The notes: generated from the letters alone by a model not told the origin. Counted from the stretch's first letter, positions 47,601 to 56,305 are shown. The stretch is DNA of 64,000 nucleotides from Georgenia sp. EYE_87 (GCF_023148685.1 NZ_JAHXNL010000006.1:164917-228916); one strand, 5' to 3'. Numbers and translations: made by a program.

Positions 47601-49341
47601 CGTAGGCCGAGACGCCCCACGGCTCGTGAACCGCGTGCAGGCCGGCGACGTAGCTGCCCAGGCGCGAGCGGACCTCGGTGAGCTCGCGACGGCGGGCCCG
47701 GACGCCGTCGTCGTCCACCTCCGGCAGCGCCGGGTTCAGCCCCTCGCGCAGGCGCTCGGCCGCGGTGGACCGCCACCGAGCGTCGGAGGACAGGTCGAGG
47801 GCGAGGTCGCCCAGGCCGAGGTCCTCCAGGCGGGCGAGCAGCGTGCGGCCGGTGCGCCGCGAGCCCGGCACGTACAGGACGGTGCGGCCCGAGGCGGCGG
47901 CGTCGGCGACGACGGCGGCCACGGTGCCTGCGACGTCCGCCCCGGGCGGGGCGTCGAGGAAGACGTGCCGGCCGGCCGCGACGGCGTCGACGGCGTGGGC
48001 CTGGTCGACGTCGAGGTCGCCGACCCCGCGCTCGTCCTCGGGGGCACGGTCGGCGGGGACGTGCGGGGGCGGCGGCACGTCGAGCGCGGCGCGGGCGTCC
48101 TCGTCGCCGGCGAGGGCGGCGACGACGTCGGAGCCCGGCAGGAACTCGCGCATGGCGTCCAGGTCGTCGACGAGCACCTGGCCGGGGTGCACGAACGGGC
48201 CCACCACGATGCGCTCGGAGAGCTCGAACCCGGGGAGGTGCTCGCGCCCCAGCTCGGCCAGGCGCAGCAGCGCGCCGCGCGGGGAGAAGCCGTGCTCGGT
48301 GTAGGCCGCGCGGGCCACGGCCGCGACGTCTACGCGCACCCCCGCGGCGCGCAGCGCGCGCACGAGCACCGGGTTGACCTCGATGGCGGCCTCGAGATCG
48401 ATGTCGAAGTCCGACTCCGGGCCCGGGTGGACGTTCAGCCGCACGGCGCGCAGCAGCACGGGGGCGTGGATCTCGCGCACGCGGACCCGCGGCGTGGCGG
48501 GCGAGACCGCGGCCGGCCCGCCGACGGCGTCGACCGGCGCGGGCTCCGCCGTCGCGGCGTCGACGGCCGGGGCGTCGACGGCCGGGGCGTCCGCGGCAGG
48601 TGCGACGTCGGCCGGCGCTGGCGCGGCCGGGGAGACGGCGGGGTCGGCGGCGACCGCGGACGCGTCCGCCGGCTCGGTGGCTGCGCCGTCGTCCCCCGGA
48701 GCGCCGCCGGTCGTCGCGGGGCTGCCGGCGGAGGTCGCGGCGTGGTCGGCGTGGGCGTTGCCAGGGTCGCTGGAGGCCTCGAGGACCACCGTGCCCGCGT
48801 CGTCCGTGTCCTCGACGACCGGCTCGGGCAGCTCGGTCCAGGTGGCGACCCCGATGGCGAGGTAGGTGGGCGCGATGCCGTAGCGGTGGGCCATCTCGTC
48901 CGCCCGGGCCCGCACGGTGCGCGCGGCGCGGCGGGCGGCGAGCTGGGCGCTGCCCTCGCGCACGAGGTTGCTCAGGCGCGTGGTGCGCCCGGCGTAGAGC
49001 TGGGCGATGCCGGAGGGGTGCGCGGCGGTGAGGTCGATGACCGCGTCGCCCAGGAGCGTGAGGTCGGCGAGGGTGCTGGTGCCGCCGAGCTGGACGAGGC
49101 TGCGACGCCATCCGGCCACCGCCGCCTCGACCGTGGCGGCGCGCTCCGCGGCGACGGGCCGCGGGCGGGGCCGGCCGGTGGCGGGGGCGGTGCGTCCGGC
49201 GCCACGGCCGAACGCGGAGCCGGGTGCGGGGGCGTCCGGCACGACGGTCTCGGACGTCCGGGCGCGGCTGTCTTGGGCGGTCGGGGCGGCGGCGTGACGG
49301 CGCGGAGCCCCGCCGCGGAAGAAGAGCGCAGGAGGGGTCAT
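44647..49341 (-). CDS. Large helicase/endonuclease-like protein with degenerate P-loop
   Basis: A 1564-residue protein. After a low-complexity N-terminus there is a region like the DUF4011-type N-terminal part of SF1-related ATPases (about 110-440). A P-loop position follows that reads FLDAPPGADVAGTVA (about 460), without the GKT/GKS of an active ATPase. A Walker-B position reads LLILDGVQHLP (about 1000), and DVVILSVGFGKTPHGRV (about 1185) is helicase-C-like. At about 1290-1360 YGVEGGVRIPLAIGHPDLPG and RDRHWVQRLTARGWRVH resemble a DUF559/Vsr-like nuclease domain. A Pro/Ala linker precedes the end. ATG 49341 with GGAGA close by is chosen. Its role is unknown; the loss of ATPase residues suggests a non-motor function. 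Confidence 0.75.
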   Translation of the reverse strand: MTPPALFFRGGAPRRHAAAPTAQDSRARTSETVVPDAPAPGSAFGRGAGRTAPATGRPRPRPVAAERAATVEAAVAGWRRSLVQLGGTSTLADLTLLGDAVIDLTAAHPSGIAQLYAGRTTRLSNLVREGSAQLAARRAARTVRARADEMAHRYGIAPTYLAIGVATWTELPEPVVEDTDDAGTVVLEASSDPGNAHADHAATSAGSPATTGGAPGDDGAATEPADASAVAADPAVSPAAPAPADVAPAADAPAVDAPAVDAATAEPAPVDAVGGPAAVSPATPRVRVREIHAPVLLRAVRLNVHPGPESDFDIDLEAAIEVNPVLVRALRAAGVRVDVAAVARAAYTEHGFSPRGALLRLAELGREHLPGFELSERIVVGPFVHPGQVLVDDLDAMREFLPGSDVVAALAGDEDARAALDVPPPPHVPADRAPEDERGVGDLDVDQAHAVDAVAAGRHVFLDAPPGADVAGTVAAVVADAAASGRTVLYVPGSRRTGRTLLARLEDLGLGDLALDLSSDARWRSTAAERLREGLNPALPEVDDDGVRARRRELTEVRSRLGSYVAGLHAVHEPWGVSAYDALQALARLTSARPGPRTRVRLDAATLRRLGDGGLEDARERLARAAALGAFTLRPHDTPWYGARLTDGPTASAALERTQRLGELTLPTVLGQVERVAAQTGLERATTLDAWSEQLRMLDGVAEALDVFLPQIFERSAADMVVATATSAWRKENGVSMKGSVRRRLRKQAKDLLRPGRPVADLHAELVRVQEQREIWRRHNPAGGWPRLPDGLAEIKAAEAQARADVEQLQGVIGAGAGNEDLFSVPLPALTERMRELGLDAPALRLLPERTRLLGELREQGLGGLVDDLAQRRVPTALVGSELDLAWWSSVLEQILRTDPALAGLDGPALKALAARFRELDESQVDSLVGPVRRAVAARVRATVRDHRDEAARLYAALGADHGANLRETLGTYPHLAPVARPVWLIAPMLVPQVLPEGPSVDLLILDGVQHLPVEQAVSLLARARQVVLVGDSRRGGDGLVGALAPLLPAVTLPTGRAERDEGISAFLATHGYDGVIRSVPAPPSASRMRLDLVEGFGMPAPGSDAVESVQSEVDHVVDLVVDHALSRPEQSLAVVALNPRHAERVREAVNAAVAGSPAVAEFFRHDRDEPFTVVEVDAAGGLRRDVVILSVGFGKTPHGRVLHRFGPISAPDGLACLVDALDAVRHQLVLVSCIGPGDLDRSRLRQAGPQLLADLIEQAATGDLPAEQPDSAPAESPDQLLVDLAERLWRLGLTVVPRYGVEGGVRIPLAIGHPDLPGELLVAVLTDDAEYVAEQSLRRRDRHWVQRLTARGWRVHMAFSTAVFMDPQAEAQAILDAVLEVVEDRRAAALAARPAAPGMTALPHTYDTGESADNPAGAPQDAPHGPGASAAGESDGAVAAEGDSGPADGAAPAGTAPVDGAAPADGAGTAGSAAGPSETAEPAARPRAVPVRERGPRPLVVRSLPLAAYSDDQLDDLVAWIESDGAEREDTELVEELRNELALTRRGAQVDAVLGHVVRRRAR

Positions 49342-49771
49342 TTCTCCAAGGTAGGCAGGGCGGGCGCGCGGAGCGGGGAGCCGCGCCGTGGCGTCTTCGC
49401 ACATGTGGGGCGCACCCCTGGGAGCCGGGCCGGGGAGGGCGGCCATGTCGCTCGGGGCGGCGGGGACGGAGCGCGTGGCCAGCTCCTGGGGATGGAGCGC
49501 GACGCGCAGGGGGGGCAGGCGTCGCGCTCCATCTGGCGCACAGCATGGCGCCTCGCGCGGGCCGCGCGCAAGCACGTCCGGGTACCGGCGCGCACCGGGC
49601 CTGCCGTCCCGCGCCGGGAAGTTTCGGCCCCGGGCCCCCACGCCCCTCGCGGGACGTCCCTCCGGAAGCCCGGGACGAGACGAAGGTAACCGGGCACGGC
49701 CCTCGTCACGTCCCGTTGCGGTCTCGTGGCGCGGCCGGAAGTGGACGTGGCAGGAGGCTGCCAACCTCCGC
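49342..49771. other. 430-bp intergenic region with a long hairpin
   Basis: No gene is supported here. The region contains the perfect inverted repeat listed at 49491-49533. It would hold the promoter of the helicase-like gene, but I see no clear -35/-10 pair. Confidence 0.5.
49491..49533. repeat. Perfect 15-bp inverted repeat (possible terminator)
   Basis: GATGGAGCGCGACGC (49491-49505) and GCGTCGCGCTCCATC (49519-49533) are exact complements around a G-rich 13-nt loop. It lies 239 bp past the oxidoreductase stop and 150 bp upstream of the helicase-like start, so it could terminate the first or regulate the second. Confidence 0.6.
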
Positions 49772-50806
49772 TCAGCGCAGCGCGGCCGGGTCCACGGTGC
49801 GGCCGGTGGCCGCCGCCTCGCCGATGGCGCTGAGCAGGCGGATGGTGAGCGTCGCGTCGGCCGCGTCGACCGCGGGCGGCCGGCCCTGCTCGAAGGCGTC
49901 CAGCACGTCGCGCCACTGGGCGAGGTGGCCGCCGATCCCGATGCCGCGCGGGTCCGCCGCGCCCGTGACGTCCCCGCCCGGCGCCGTGCCGAGGTCCGGC
50001 GCGGGGACGCCGTCGACGTCCCAGCGCACGACGCGTCCCTGCGCGATCTCGATCCCGCCGCGCGAGAGGTCCAGCGCGAGGGTGGCCGGTGAGCCGGGGT
50101 ACGTGGCGGTGGAGGTGCTGACCAGGCCCAGCGCCCCGGAGGCGAAGCGGACCGTGGCCACCGTGGTGTCCTCGGTGTCGATGGGATGGGCGAGGGTGGC
50201 CTGCTGGGCGGTCACGGCCACCACCTCGCCGCACAGCCAGCGCAGGATGTCGACGTAGTGCATCCCCTGGTTCAGCAGGGACCCGCCGCCACCGTCGGCG
50301 GTGGTGCGCCAGGGCGCGGCGGCGTAGTAGGCGTCGTCGCGCCACCAGTGCACGTGCGTGCGTGCGAGGCGGAGCTCGCCGAGGTCGCCGGCGTCCATGC
50401 GCGCCTTGAGGTAGAGGTTCTCCGGCTCGAACCGGCGCTGGGAGATCATGGCGACCGTCAGCCCGCGCTCCGCCGCGAGCGCGGTGATCCGTTCGGCCTC
50501 TCCCACGGTCAACGACAGCGGCTTCTCGACGACGGCGTGCCGGCCGGCCTCGAGCGCGGCGAGCGTCTGGGCGCCGTGCACCGCGGACGGCGAGCAGACC
50601 ACGACGATCTGCACGCCGGGGTGGGTGGCGACGTCGTCGTGGCCCACCTTGACGGCGTCCGGCCACCCCGCCTCCGCGGCGGCCGCGGGGCTGCCGCCGC
50701 TGTAGGCGACCAGGCCCACCCGGTCCCCCAGCTCGTGCAGGACGCGCGCGTGGGCCGCCCCGATCGTGCCCAGTCCGATGATTCCCACCCCGATGCGCCG
50801 GTCCAC
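49772..50806 (-). CDS. Gfo/Idh/MocA-family oxidoreductase
   Basis: A 344-residue NAD(P)-dependent sugar or inositol dehydrogenase-like protein: GVGIIGLGTIGAAHARVLHE (Rossmann), VVCSPSAVHGAQTLAALEAG, VVEKPLSLTVGEAERI (the EKP motif) and a C-terminal alpha/beta domain with GGSLLNQGMHYVDILRWLCG (the His of the active site). GTG 50806 with GAGGGAG upstream is preferred over longer starts. It stands alone between the helicase-like gene and a divergent membrane protein. The substrate, probably a polyol or sugar, is unknown. Confidence 0.88.
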   Translation of the reverse strand: MDRRIGVGIIGLGTIGAAHARVLHELGDRVGLVAYSGGSPAAAAEAGWPDAVKVGHDDVATHPGVQIVVVCSPSAVHGAQTLAALEAGRHAVVEKPLSLTVGEAERITALAAERGLTVAMISQRRFEPENLYLKARMDAGDLGELRLARTHVHWWRDDAYYAAAPWRTTADGGGGSLLNQGMHYVDILRWLCGEVVAVTAQQATLAHPIDTEDTTVATVRFASGALGLVSTSTATYPGSPATLALDLSRGGIEIAQGRVVRWDVDGVPAPDLGTAPGGDVTGAADPRGIGIGGHLAQWRDVLDAFEQGRPPAVDAADATLTIRLLSAIGEAAATGRTVDPAALR

Positions 50807-50943
50807 GAGTCGCTCCCTCACGTTGAGATTCGGTGGCGCCACCCTAGCCGCGCCAAGGGGCGCCCCGGCGTGAGCAACGGAACACCACCAATCTCCGGCG
50901 ACCTGACACTTCGGGGCGGCGCGTCAGTAACCTTGGAAGGTAT

Positions 50944-52047
50944 ATGAGCCTCGACAGTCGGCCCCACGCCACCTCACGATCCGAGCACGAACCCGGCCCC
51001 GCAGACCCGCACGCGCGGGACGCAGGCGCGCCTCACGCGTCCCTTCAGGAGGCCGAGACGTTCCCCCACAGCCCTGCGACGCCCCCGGAGCCTGGGCCGG
51101 GGCCGGAGAAGGACGCGGAGAAGGACGCGCGCTCGGACCGGCCCTCCGGCGTCCAGGTCACCGCGAGCGCCCTCGCCGCGGTCACCGCGACGGGGCTCCT
51201 CTCCACCCTCGGGGTGGCGGGGACGATCATCGGGGCGGCGCTCTCGAGCGTCGTGACCGTGCTGGCGAACTACCTGTACAGCAGCTCCCTGCGCCGGACG
51301 GCCGCCCGCGTGGCGGCTGCGCCGCCGGTGCGGAAGGTGCGGGCCCGCACGCTCACCGGTACCACCGCGACCATCGCGCTCTCCGACCGCGCCGGCGACG
51401 GCTCGACCGTCGCGCTCGAGGCGGCAACGGTGAACGGCTTCGCGGCGCCCGCCGCCGCGACGGGCAGCACGGCGGTCGGCTCCGCGGCCGGTGCCGCCGG
51501 CAGCCGGACGGACCGCCTGCGGGCGGCCTGGCGCTCCGTCGTCGACCGGTACGGCTACCGCAGGATCGTCGTCACCGTCGTGGCGTTCTTCGCGGCCGTG
51601 CTGGCCGCCGTGACGCTCGTCGAGCTCGCGGCGGGCAAGCCGCTGTCGAACGTCGTCCGGGGGGAGGAGGGCGTCGGCACCTCGCTCTTCGGCAACGCTC
51701 CGGCCGTCGTCGGGACGGGGACGACGGACCCCGGCTCCGGGACGGTCCCCGGGGAGGGCACCGGCACCGGCACGGAGGACCAGGTCACCGACCCGGCCAC
51801 CCCGGCGCCCGGCGTCGAGCAGCCCACCGGGACGGAGGGTGAGATCGTGGAGGAGGCCCCGACGACGGAGCCCGAGCCGGGGTCCGACGTCGAGGAGGCC
51901 ACCCCGCCCGCCGACGAGGCCCCCGGGGCCGAGGAGCCCTCGCCCGCGCCGGGCGAGTCGCCCACGCCCGCCGAGCAGACCCCGGCCGAGAACGCCCCCT
52001 CCCCGGAGCAGCCCGGTACCGCTGCGGAGAACGCCCCGGCGGAGTGA
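50944..52047 (+). CDS. Hypothetical membrane protein with acidic Pro/Glu tail
   Basis: A 367-residue protein of no recognised family. A hydrophilic N-terminus (1-75) is followed by a hydrophobic pair around SALAAVTATGLLSTLGVAGT and IIGAALSSVVTVLANYLYSS, a cytoplasmic middle, one more helix (RIVVTVVAFFAAVLAAVTLV) and an external, probably disordered tail rich in Thr, Glu and Pro. GGAAGG precedes ATG 50944. It is divergent from the oxidoreductase. It may be a surface or stress protein; the sequence gives no more. Confidence 0.75.
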   Translation: MSLDSRPHATSRSEHEPGPADPHARDAGAPHASLQEAETFPHSPATPPEPGPGPEKDAEKDARSDRPSGVQVTASALAAVTATGLLSTLGVAGTIIGAALSSVVTVLANYLYSSSLRRTAARVAAAPPVRKVRARTLTGTTATIALSDRAGDGSTVALEAATVNGFAAPAAATGSTAVGSAAGAAGSRTDRLRAAWRSVVDRYGYRRIVVTVVAFFAAVLAAVTLVELAAGKPLSNVVRGEEGVGTSLFGNAPAVVGTGTTDPGSGTVPGEGTGTGTEDQVTDPATPAPGVEQPTGTEGEIVEEAPTTEPEPGSDVEEATPPADEAPGAEEPSPAPGESPTPAEQTPAENAPSPEQPGTAAENAPAE

Positions 52048-52057
52048 CCCGCAGCGG

Positions 52058-52945
52058 CTACCGCAGGAGGTCGGGGACCGCCTGGAACGCCGTCGCCACC
52101 GCGACCGCGGCGAGCAGGACGGCGAACGCCGTGGTGAGCCGCTGGGGCTGGGACCGCGCGGAGACGCGAGCCCCCACGACGCCGCCCGCCATGGAGGCCA
52201 GGGCGAAGGCGGCGACGAGCGCCCAGTCCACCTGCCCGAGGCTGTCGGTCCGGCCCGCCAGTCCGGTGAGCGAGTTCAGCACGATGACCAGCAGCGAGGT
52301 GCCGACGGCGTGGCGCATCGGCAGGCCGAGCGCGAGGACGAGCGCGGGGACGACGGCGAAGCCTCCCCCGACCCCGAAGAACCCGGTGAGCAGCCCGGTC
52401 AGGCTGGCGGCGCCGACCACGAGGGCGGCGTGCCGCACCCGTCGCCGCCGGGGTGCGTCGTCGAGCAGCTCGGCGTGCCGGGTGACGTCGGAGCCCGGCG
52501 CCGAGTCCGCGTCCCGTCCCGGCTCCGCGTCGAGCCGCTCCGGTTCCGGTCCTTCGCTCGGGCCCGCCGGGCGCCGCAGCGCCTTGCGGAGCATGAGGAC
52601 CGCGACGACGGCGAGGAGGGCGGAGAACGCGGTCATGAGAACCGCCGGGTCGGCGGCCGCGGAGAGGCGGGAGCCGAGAAACGCCCAGACCGCCCCGAGC
52701 ACACCGAAGGCCGCGCCCTGGGACCAGCGCACGTTCCCGCCCCGGGCGTGCGGGACGAGCGCCGTCAGCGAGGTCGCCCCGACGATGACGAGGGACGCCG
52801 TCGCGGCGGCGTAGGGCGCCGTGGACAGCAGGTACACCAGGATCGGGACCGTGAGGATGCCGCCGCCGCCTCCGAGAGCGCCCACCACGACGCCCACGGC
52901 GAGCCCGATCCCGGCGGGCAGCAGCACTGACGTCACGCGGGCCAT
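52058..52945 (-). CDS. TauE/SafE-family exporter
   Basis: A 295-residue polytopic protein with two repeated halves, the TauE/SafE pattern. The first half has GIGLAVGVVVGALGGGGGIL and TVPILVYLLSTAPYAAATAS. The second has VGAASLTGLLTGFFGVGGGF and PALVLALGLPMRHAVGTSLL. About eight hydrophobic helices surround a hydrophilic loop at 125-165. The family exports sulfite, sulfoacetate or related anions. No sulfur genes are adjacent, so the substrate is open. Confidence 0.9.
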   Translation of the reverse strand: MARVTSVLLPAGIGLAVGVVVGALGGGGGILTVPILVYLLSTAPYAAATASLVIVGATSLTALVPHARGGNVRWSQGAAFGVLGAVWAFLGSRLSAAADPAVLMTAFSALLAVVAVLMLRKALRRPAGPSEGPEPERLDAEPGRDADSAPGSDVTRHAELLDDAPRRRRVRHAALVVGAASLTGLLTGFFGVGGGFAVVPALVLALGLPMRHAVGTSLLVIVLNSLTGLAGRTDSLGQVDWALVAAFALASMAGGVVGARVSARSQPQRLTTAFAVLLAAVAVATAFQAVPDLLR

Positions 52946-53017
52946 CCTCCCGTCGGCGGCCCCCGTGACCGCGCGAACCTGTGCCGGCCAACCTATCGGG
53001 ATGACCGACGGGAGCTC

Positions 53018-53509
53018 TCAGCGTCCGTCCTCGAGCGCGTAGCGGTCCAACGCGGAGGTCCACGTCCGCGAGATCAGCCGGACCAGCGGGCGGTGCTGGA
53101 GCAGGAACAACAGCGGCCGTTGGGACCTCCGTGCGTGACCGTAGTCCCACTCGGCGTGCACCCGGCTGCCGCCGTCGGCGAGGGGCGATGTCCGGACGAG
53201 GCCCGCGCCGCCGCCGGCCGCGCCGCCGTAGCTGCTCTCCGTCACCGTCCACCTGACGACGTCCGGATCGGACCAGTCGTAGCGGACGACCACCCAGAAC
53301 GGCGACCCGGGGCTGCTCTCCCGCGCCACGGCCCAGGTGTCCCCGGAGTCGCGCAGCTCGTAGGTCCTGGGGTCGAGCGTGCGGTGCCAGATCTGCAGCC
53401 GCCGGTCCGTGAAGTCCGTCATCGCGCGGCGCACCTGCTCCGGGGAGGCCTTGGTCACCAGCTCGAACCGCACCTGACCATTGGAGCACCAGCGGGCGGG
53501 GTCGTCCAT
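53018..53509 (-). CDS. SRPBCC (START-like) domain protein
   Basis: A 163-residue protein of the polyketide-cyclase/dehydrase-like SRPBCC fold. VRFELVTKASPEQVRRAMTD (strand and helix) is followed by RYDWSDPDVVRWTVTESSYG, SRVHAEWDYGHARRSQRP and the long C-terminal helix LVRLISRTWTSALDRYALE. Such proteins bind hydrophobic ligands or act as cyclases; many are uncharacterised. It stands alone between the SafE exporter and tRNA-Arg. Confidence 0.8.
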   Translation of the reverse strand: MDDPARWCSNGQVRFELVTKASPEQVRRAMTDFTDRRLQIWHRTLDPRTYELRDSGDTWAVARESSPGSPFWVVVRYDWSDPDVVRWTVTESSYGGAAGGGAGLVRTSPLADGGSRVHAEWDYGHARRSQRPLLFLLQHRPLVRLISRTWTSALDRYALEDGR

Positions 53510-53582
53510 GGCGATCGAGGCCGTCTAGGACGGCCCTGGGGGCCGGGCGACGGACTCCCGACCGATCTTGCGCGACGCTCGG

Positions 53583-53655
53583 TGCCCTCGGGCAGATTCG
53601 AACTGCCGACACCCGCTTTAGGAGAGCGGTGCTCTATCCCCTGAGCTACGAGGGC
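53583..53655 (-). tRNA. tRNA-Arg(CCT)
   Basis: A 73-nt cloverleaf. The acceptor GCCCTCG pairs with CGAGGGC, followed by discriminator A. The D-arm is GCTCAGGGGATAGAGC. The anticodon arm is CCGCT-CTCCTAA-AGCGG with anticodon CCT, and the T-arm is GGCAG-TTCGAAT-CTGCC. CCA is not encoded. Confidence 0.95.
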
Positions 53656-53711
53656 GGGGACCGGGGAACAGGTTACCGGCCCCGCCACCTCGGCGCCCAA
53701 ACGGAGCCCTG

Positions 53712-54230
53712 TTACGCCACCCGGTCCCCCGCGACGAGCCGCCCGAGCTCGGCGCCCCAGGCGCGGGCCCGCTCGAGCTCGCCGTCGAGCAGCGGGCCCT
53801 CGTACCCGTGCACGCGGAAGCTCTGGCCGCGGCCGACGGGCTCGCCGCCGAGCCGCGCGATCCGCTTCGCCGCGCCGGCGTGCGCCGAGCCCGGGAAGGG
53901 GGCCTTGACGTGCGTGTCGAAGGTGGCGACGGGCAGGTGCTCGCGCACGCTGTACGCCGCGGCCAGCCACTCGCGCACTCCCGTGACCTCGGAGATGACC
54001 GGGTGCCCGACGCGCTCGTAGGCGTCGCGCCGCGTCTCGGGCCGGCTCAGCCCGAACGCGTGCGTGGGGGCGCCGATCACGAGCAGGTCCGCGTCGAGCG
54101 ACTCGAGCTCGGGGGCCTGGCTCACCTCGACCACCTCGGTCGGCATCACGGTCCGCAGCCCCTCGGCGACGGCCTCCGCGACGGCGCGGGTGTTGCCGTA
54201 CATCGACTCGTAAACGACCAGTGCGCCCAT
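53712..54230 (-). CDS. Flavodoxin family protein
   Basis: A 172-residue flavodoxin. The FMN phosphate loop ALVVYESMYGNTRAVAEAVA (T/S-x-T-G-N-T type, here SMYGNT) is followed by LLVIGAPTHAFGLSRPETRR (the 60s loop) and VATFDTHVKAPFPGSAHAGA near the 90s loop. It is an electron carrier or FMN-dependent quinone reductase-like protein. ATG 54230 (GAGGAG 11 nt upstream) is chosen; GTG 54239 is possible. There is no obvious partner enzyme nearby. Confidence 0.87.
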   Translation of the reverse strand: MGALVVYESMYGNTRAVAEAVAEGLRTVMPTEVVEVSQAPELESLDADLLVIGAPTHAFGLSRPETRRDAYERVGHPVISEVTGVREWLAAAYSVREHLPVATFDTHVKAPFPGSAHAGAAKRIARLGGEPVGRGQSFRVHGYEGPLLDGELERARAWGAELGRLVAGDRVA

Positions 54231-54350
54231 GGCGACCACGACTCCTCGTCGGCGGGCGTCCGCGCTCCGACGGCGGTCCGTCCCGCTGCCCCCACCGTCG
54301 CACGCCGCCGCGGCCGCGGGAAGAGACGTTGGTCCCCGCCGCGGACGTGG

Positions 54351-56204
54351 TCAGAGCGCGTAGACCCGGGACTCCCACGGGGCCAGCGCGACGGCCTCCC
54401 CCGCGGCGGCCGCGCCGTCGGGGTGGGTGGTCAGCACCAGCTCCCCGGCCAGCGCGGCGGCCATGCCGGTCAGCGTCACCTCGGTCGGCTCGCTGGAGCA
54501 GTTGGCCACCACGAGCAGCATCCGCGGCCGCGGGGCGCCGTCGACGGACCCGCCTGCCGCGGCGCGTCCCTCGCCCGGCAGGGTCCGGGTGTAGGCGAAC
54601 ACCTGCTCGTGCTCGGGCAGCAGCAGCGCGAACCGGCCCTCCACCACGACCTCGCGGGTGTGCCGCAGCTCGATGAGGCGGCGGTAGTGGTGGAGGACCG
54701 AGTCCGGGTCTGCGACGGCGGCGGCCGCGTTGATCTGCACGTAGGACGGGTTCACCGACAGCCACGGCGTGCCGGTGGTGAAGCCAGCGTGCGGGGAGTC
54801 GTCCCACTGCATCGGCGTGCGCGCGTTGTCCCGCGAGACCGGGCCGATGCCGGCCATGACCTCGCCGTCGGACGCGCCGCCGGAGACGGACTCGCGGTAG
54901 AAGTTCAGCGTCTCGATGTCGCGGTAGCTGTCGATCTCCGCCCACCCCACGTTCGTCATCCCGAGCTCCTCGCCCTGGTAGACGTAGGGCGTGCCGCGCA
55001 GCAGGTGCAGCACGGTGCCGAGGGTCTTGGCGGAGCTCACCCGGTGCTCGGCGGAGTCGTCGCCCCACCGGGAGACGATCCGCGGCTGGTCGTGGTTGTT
55101 CCAGTACAGCGAGTTCCAGCCGGCGTCGGCGAGCCCCTCCTGCCAGGCGGCCAGGTTGGCCTTGAGGTCCGGCAGGTGCAGCGGGTTCAGCTGCCACTTC
55201 CCCACCGGTCCGTGGTCGATGCCCACGTGCTCGAAGGTGAAGACCATGTCGAGCTCGCGGTGCGCGGGGTCGGTCACCGAGCGGGCCAGCTCCAGCGTCA
55301 CGCCGGGCATCTCGCCGACCGTCATGAGCACCTCGCCGTCGCGCGCGCCGGCGCCCAGGACCTCCTCGTGCATCTCGCGGAGGAACTCCTCCAGGCGGGG
55401 GCCGTTGGTGTAGAACGGCGAGCCGTCCGCGAACCGCGAGGCGCCGGCCGGGAGGCCGGGGCTGACCGTGCCGTCCGGGAGCTCGCCGTCGGGGCCGACC
55501 ACCTTGGAGATGAGGTTGATGACGTCCATGCGGAACCCGTCGACGCCGCGGGCTACCCACCAGCGCATCATGTCGTAGACGGCGCGCCGGACCTCCGGGT
55601 TCTCCCAGTTCAGGTCCGGCTGCTTGCGGGAGAACAGGTGCAGGTAGTACTCCCCGCTCGCCTCGTCCCACTCCCACGTGGAGCCGGAGAAGAAGGAGTG
55701 CCAGTTGGTCGGCTCCGCGCCCGGCTCGCCGCCGACCGTGCCCGGCCGCGGCGGGCGCCACCAGTACCAGTCACGCTTGGCCGAGTCCTTGCCGGACCGC
55801 GACTCCACGAACCAGGGGTGCTCGTCGGAGGAGTGGTTGACGACCAGGTCCATCACCAGCCGCATGCCGCGCTCGTGCAGGCCGGCGATGAGCTCGTCGA
55901 GGTCCTCCAGCGTCCCGAAGGTGGGGTCGATGCCCTGGTAGTCGGAGATGTCGTAGCCGTTGTCGTCCTGCGGGGACGTGTAGATCGGCGAGAGCCACAC
56001 GACGTCGACGCCGAGCTGCTGGAGGTAGTCGAGCCGGCCGATGACCCCCCGCAGGTCGCCGACGCCGTCGCCGTCGGTGTCCGCGAACGATCGGGGGTAG
56101 ACCTGGTAGACGACGGCGGTGCGCCACCACTCGCCGCCCGGCGCCCGCACGGGCGCCCCCGTCCGCTCGGTCCGCACGGCTGTGTCTGGGTTCTGCTCCG
56201 TCAT
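54351..56204 (-). CDS. GH13 alpha-glucosidase (oligo-1,6-glucosidase type)
   Basis: A 617-residue GH13 enzyme with the four family regions: DLVVNHSSDEHPW, GVDGFRMDVINLI (nucleophile Asp), MTVGEMPGVTLE (acid/base Glu) and WNNHDQPRIVSRW. QPDLNWENPEVR is typical of the oligo-1,6-glucosidase/alpha-glucosidase subfamily. No signal peptide is seen, so it acts on sugars inside the cell. It is the last gene behind a sugar ABC importer; an alpha-galactosidase is divergent. Together they suggest use of alpha-glucosides and alpha-galactosides. The start could also be GTG 56213; neither has a strong RBS. Confidence 0.92.
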   Translation of the reverse strand: MTEQNPDTAVRTERTGAPVRAPGGEWWRTAVVYQVYPRSFADTDGDGVGDLRGVIGRLDYLQQLGVDVVWLSPIYTSPQDDNGYDISDYQGIDPTFGTLEDLDELIAGLHERGMRLVMDLVVNHSSDEHPWFVESRSGKDSAKRDWYWWRPPRPGTVGGEPGAEPTNWHSFFSGSTWEWDEASGEYYLHLFSRKQPDLNWENPEVRRAVYDMMRWWVARGVDGFRMDVINLISKVVGPDGELPDGTVSPGLPAGASRFADGSPFYTNGPRLEEFLREMHEEVLGAGARDGEVLMTVGEMPGVTLELARSVTDPAHRELDMVFTFEHVGIDHGPVGKWQLNPLHLPDLKANLAAWQEGLADAGWNSLYWNNHDQPRIVSRWGDDSAEHRVSSAKTLGTVLHLLRGTPYVYQGEELGMTNVGWAEIDSYRDIETLNFYRESVSGGASDGEVMAGIGPVSRDNARTPMQWDDSPHAGFTTGTPWLSVNPSYVQINAAAAVADPDSVLHHYRRLIELRHTREVVVEGRFALLLPEHEQVFAYTRTLPGEGRAAAGGSVDGAPRPRMLLVVANCSSEPTEVTLTGMAAALAGELVLTTHPDGAAAAGEAVALAPWESRVYAL

Positions 56205-56305
56205 GCCCTTCACCCTAGGAGCCGACGTCGGGCCTCACCTTCCGGGCGTCCGCCCGCAACGTCCCTGCGCCCCCGCGAGCCGCCCGCCGGCTGGTCGCCT
56301 CGGTG

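Noticed and set aside
45661-49689. Long open frames opposite the helicase-like gene (561 and 751 codons)
   Set aside because: Composition dominated by Gly, Arg and Ala, no recognisable motif, and fully covered by the supported minus-strand gene.
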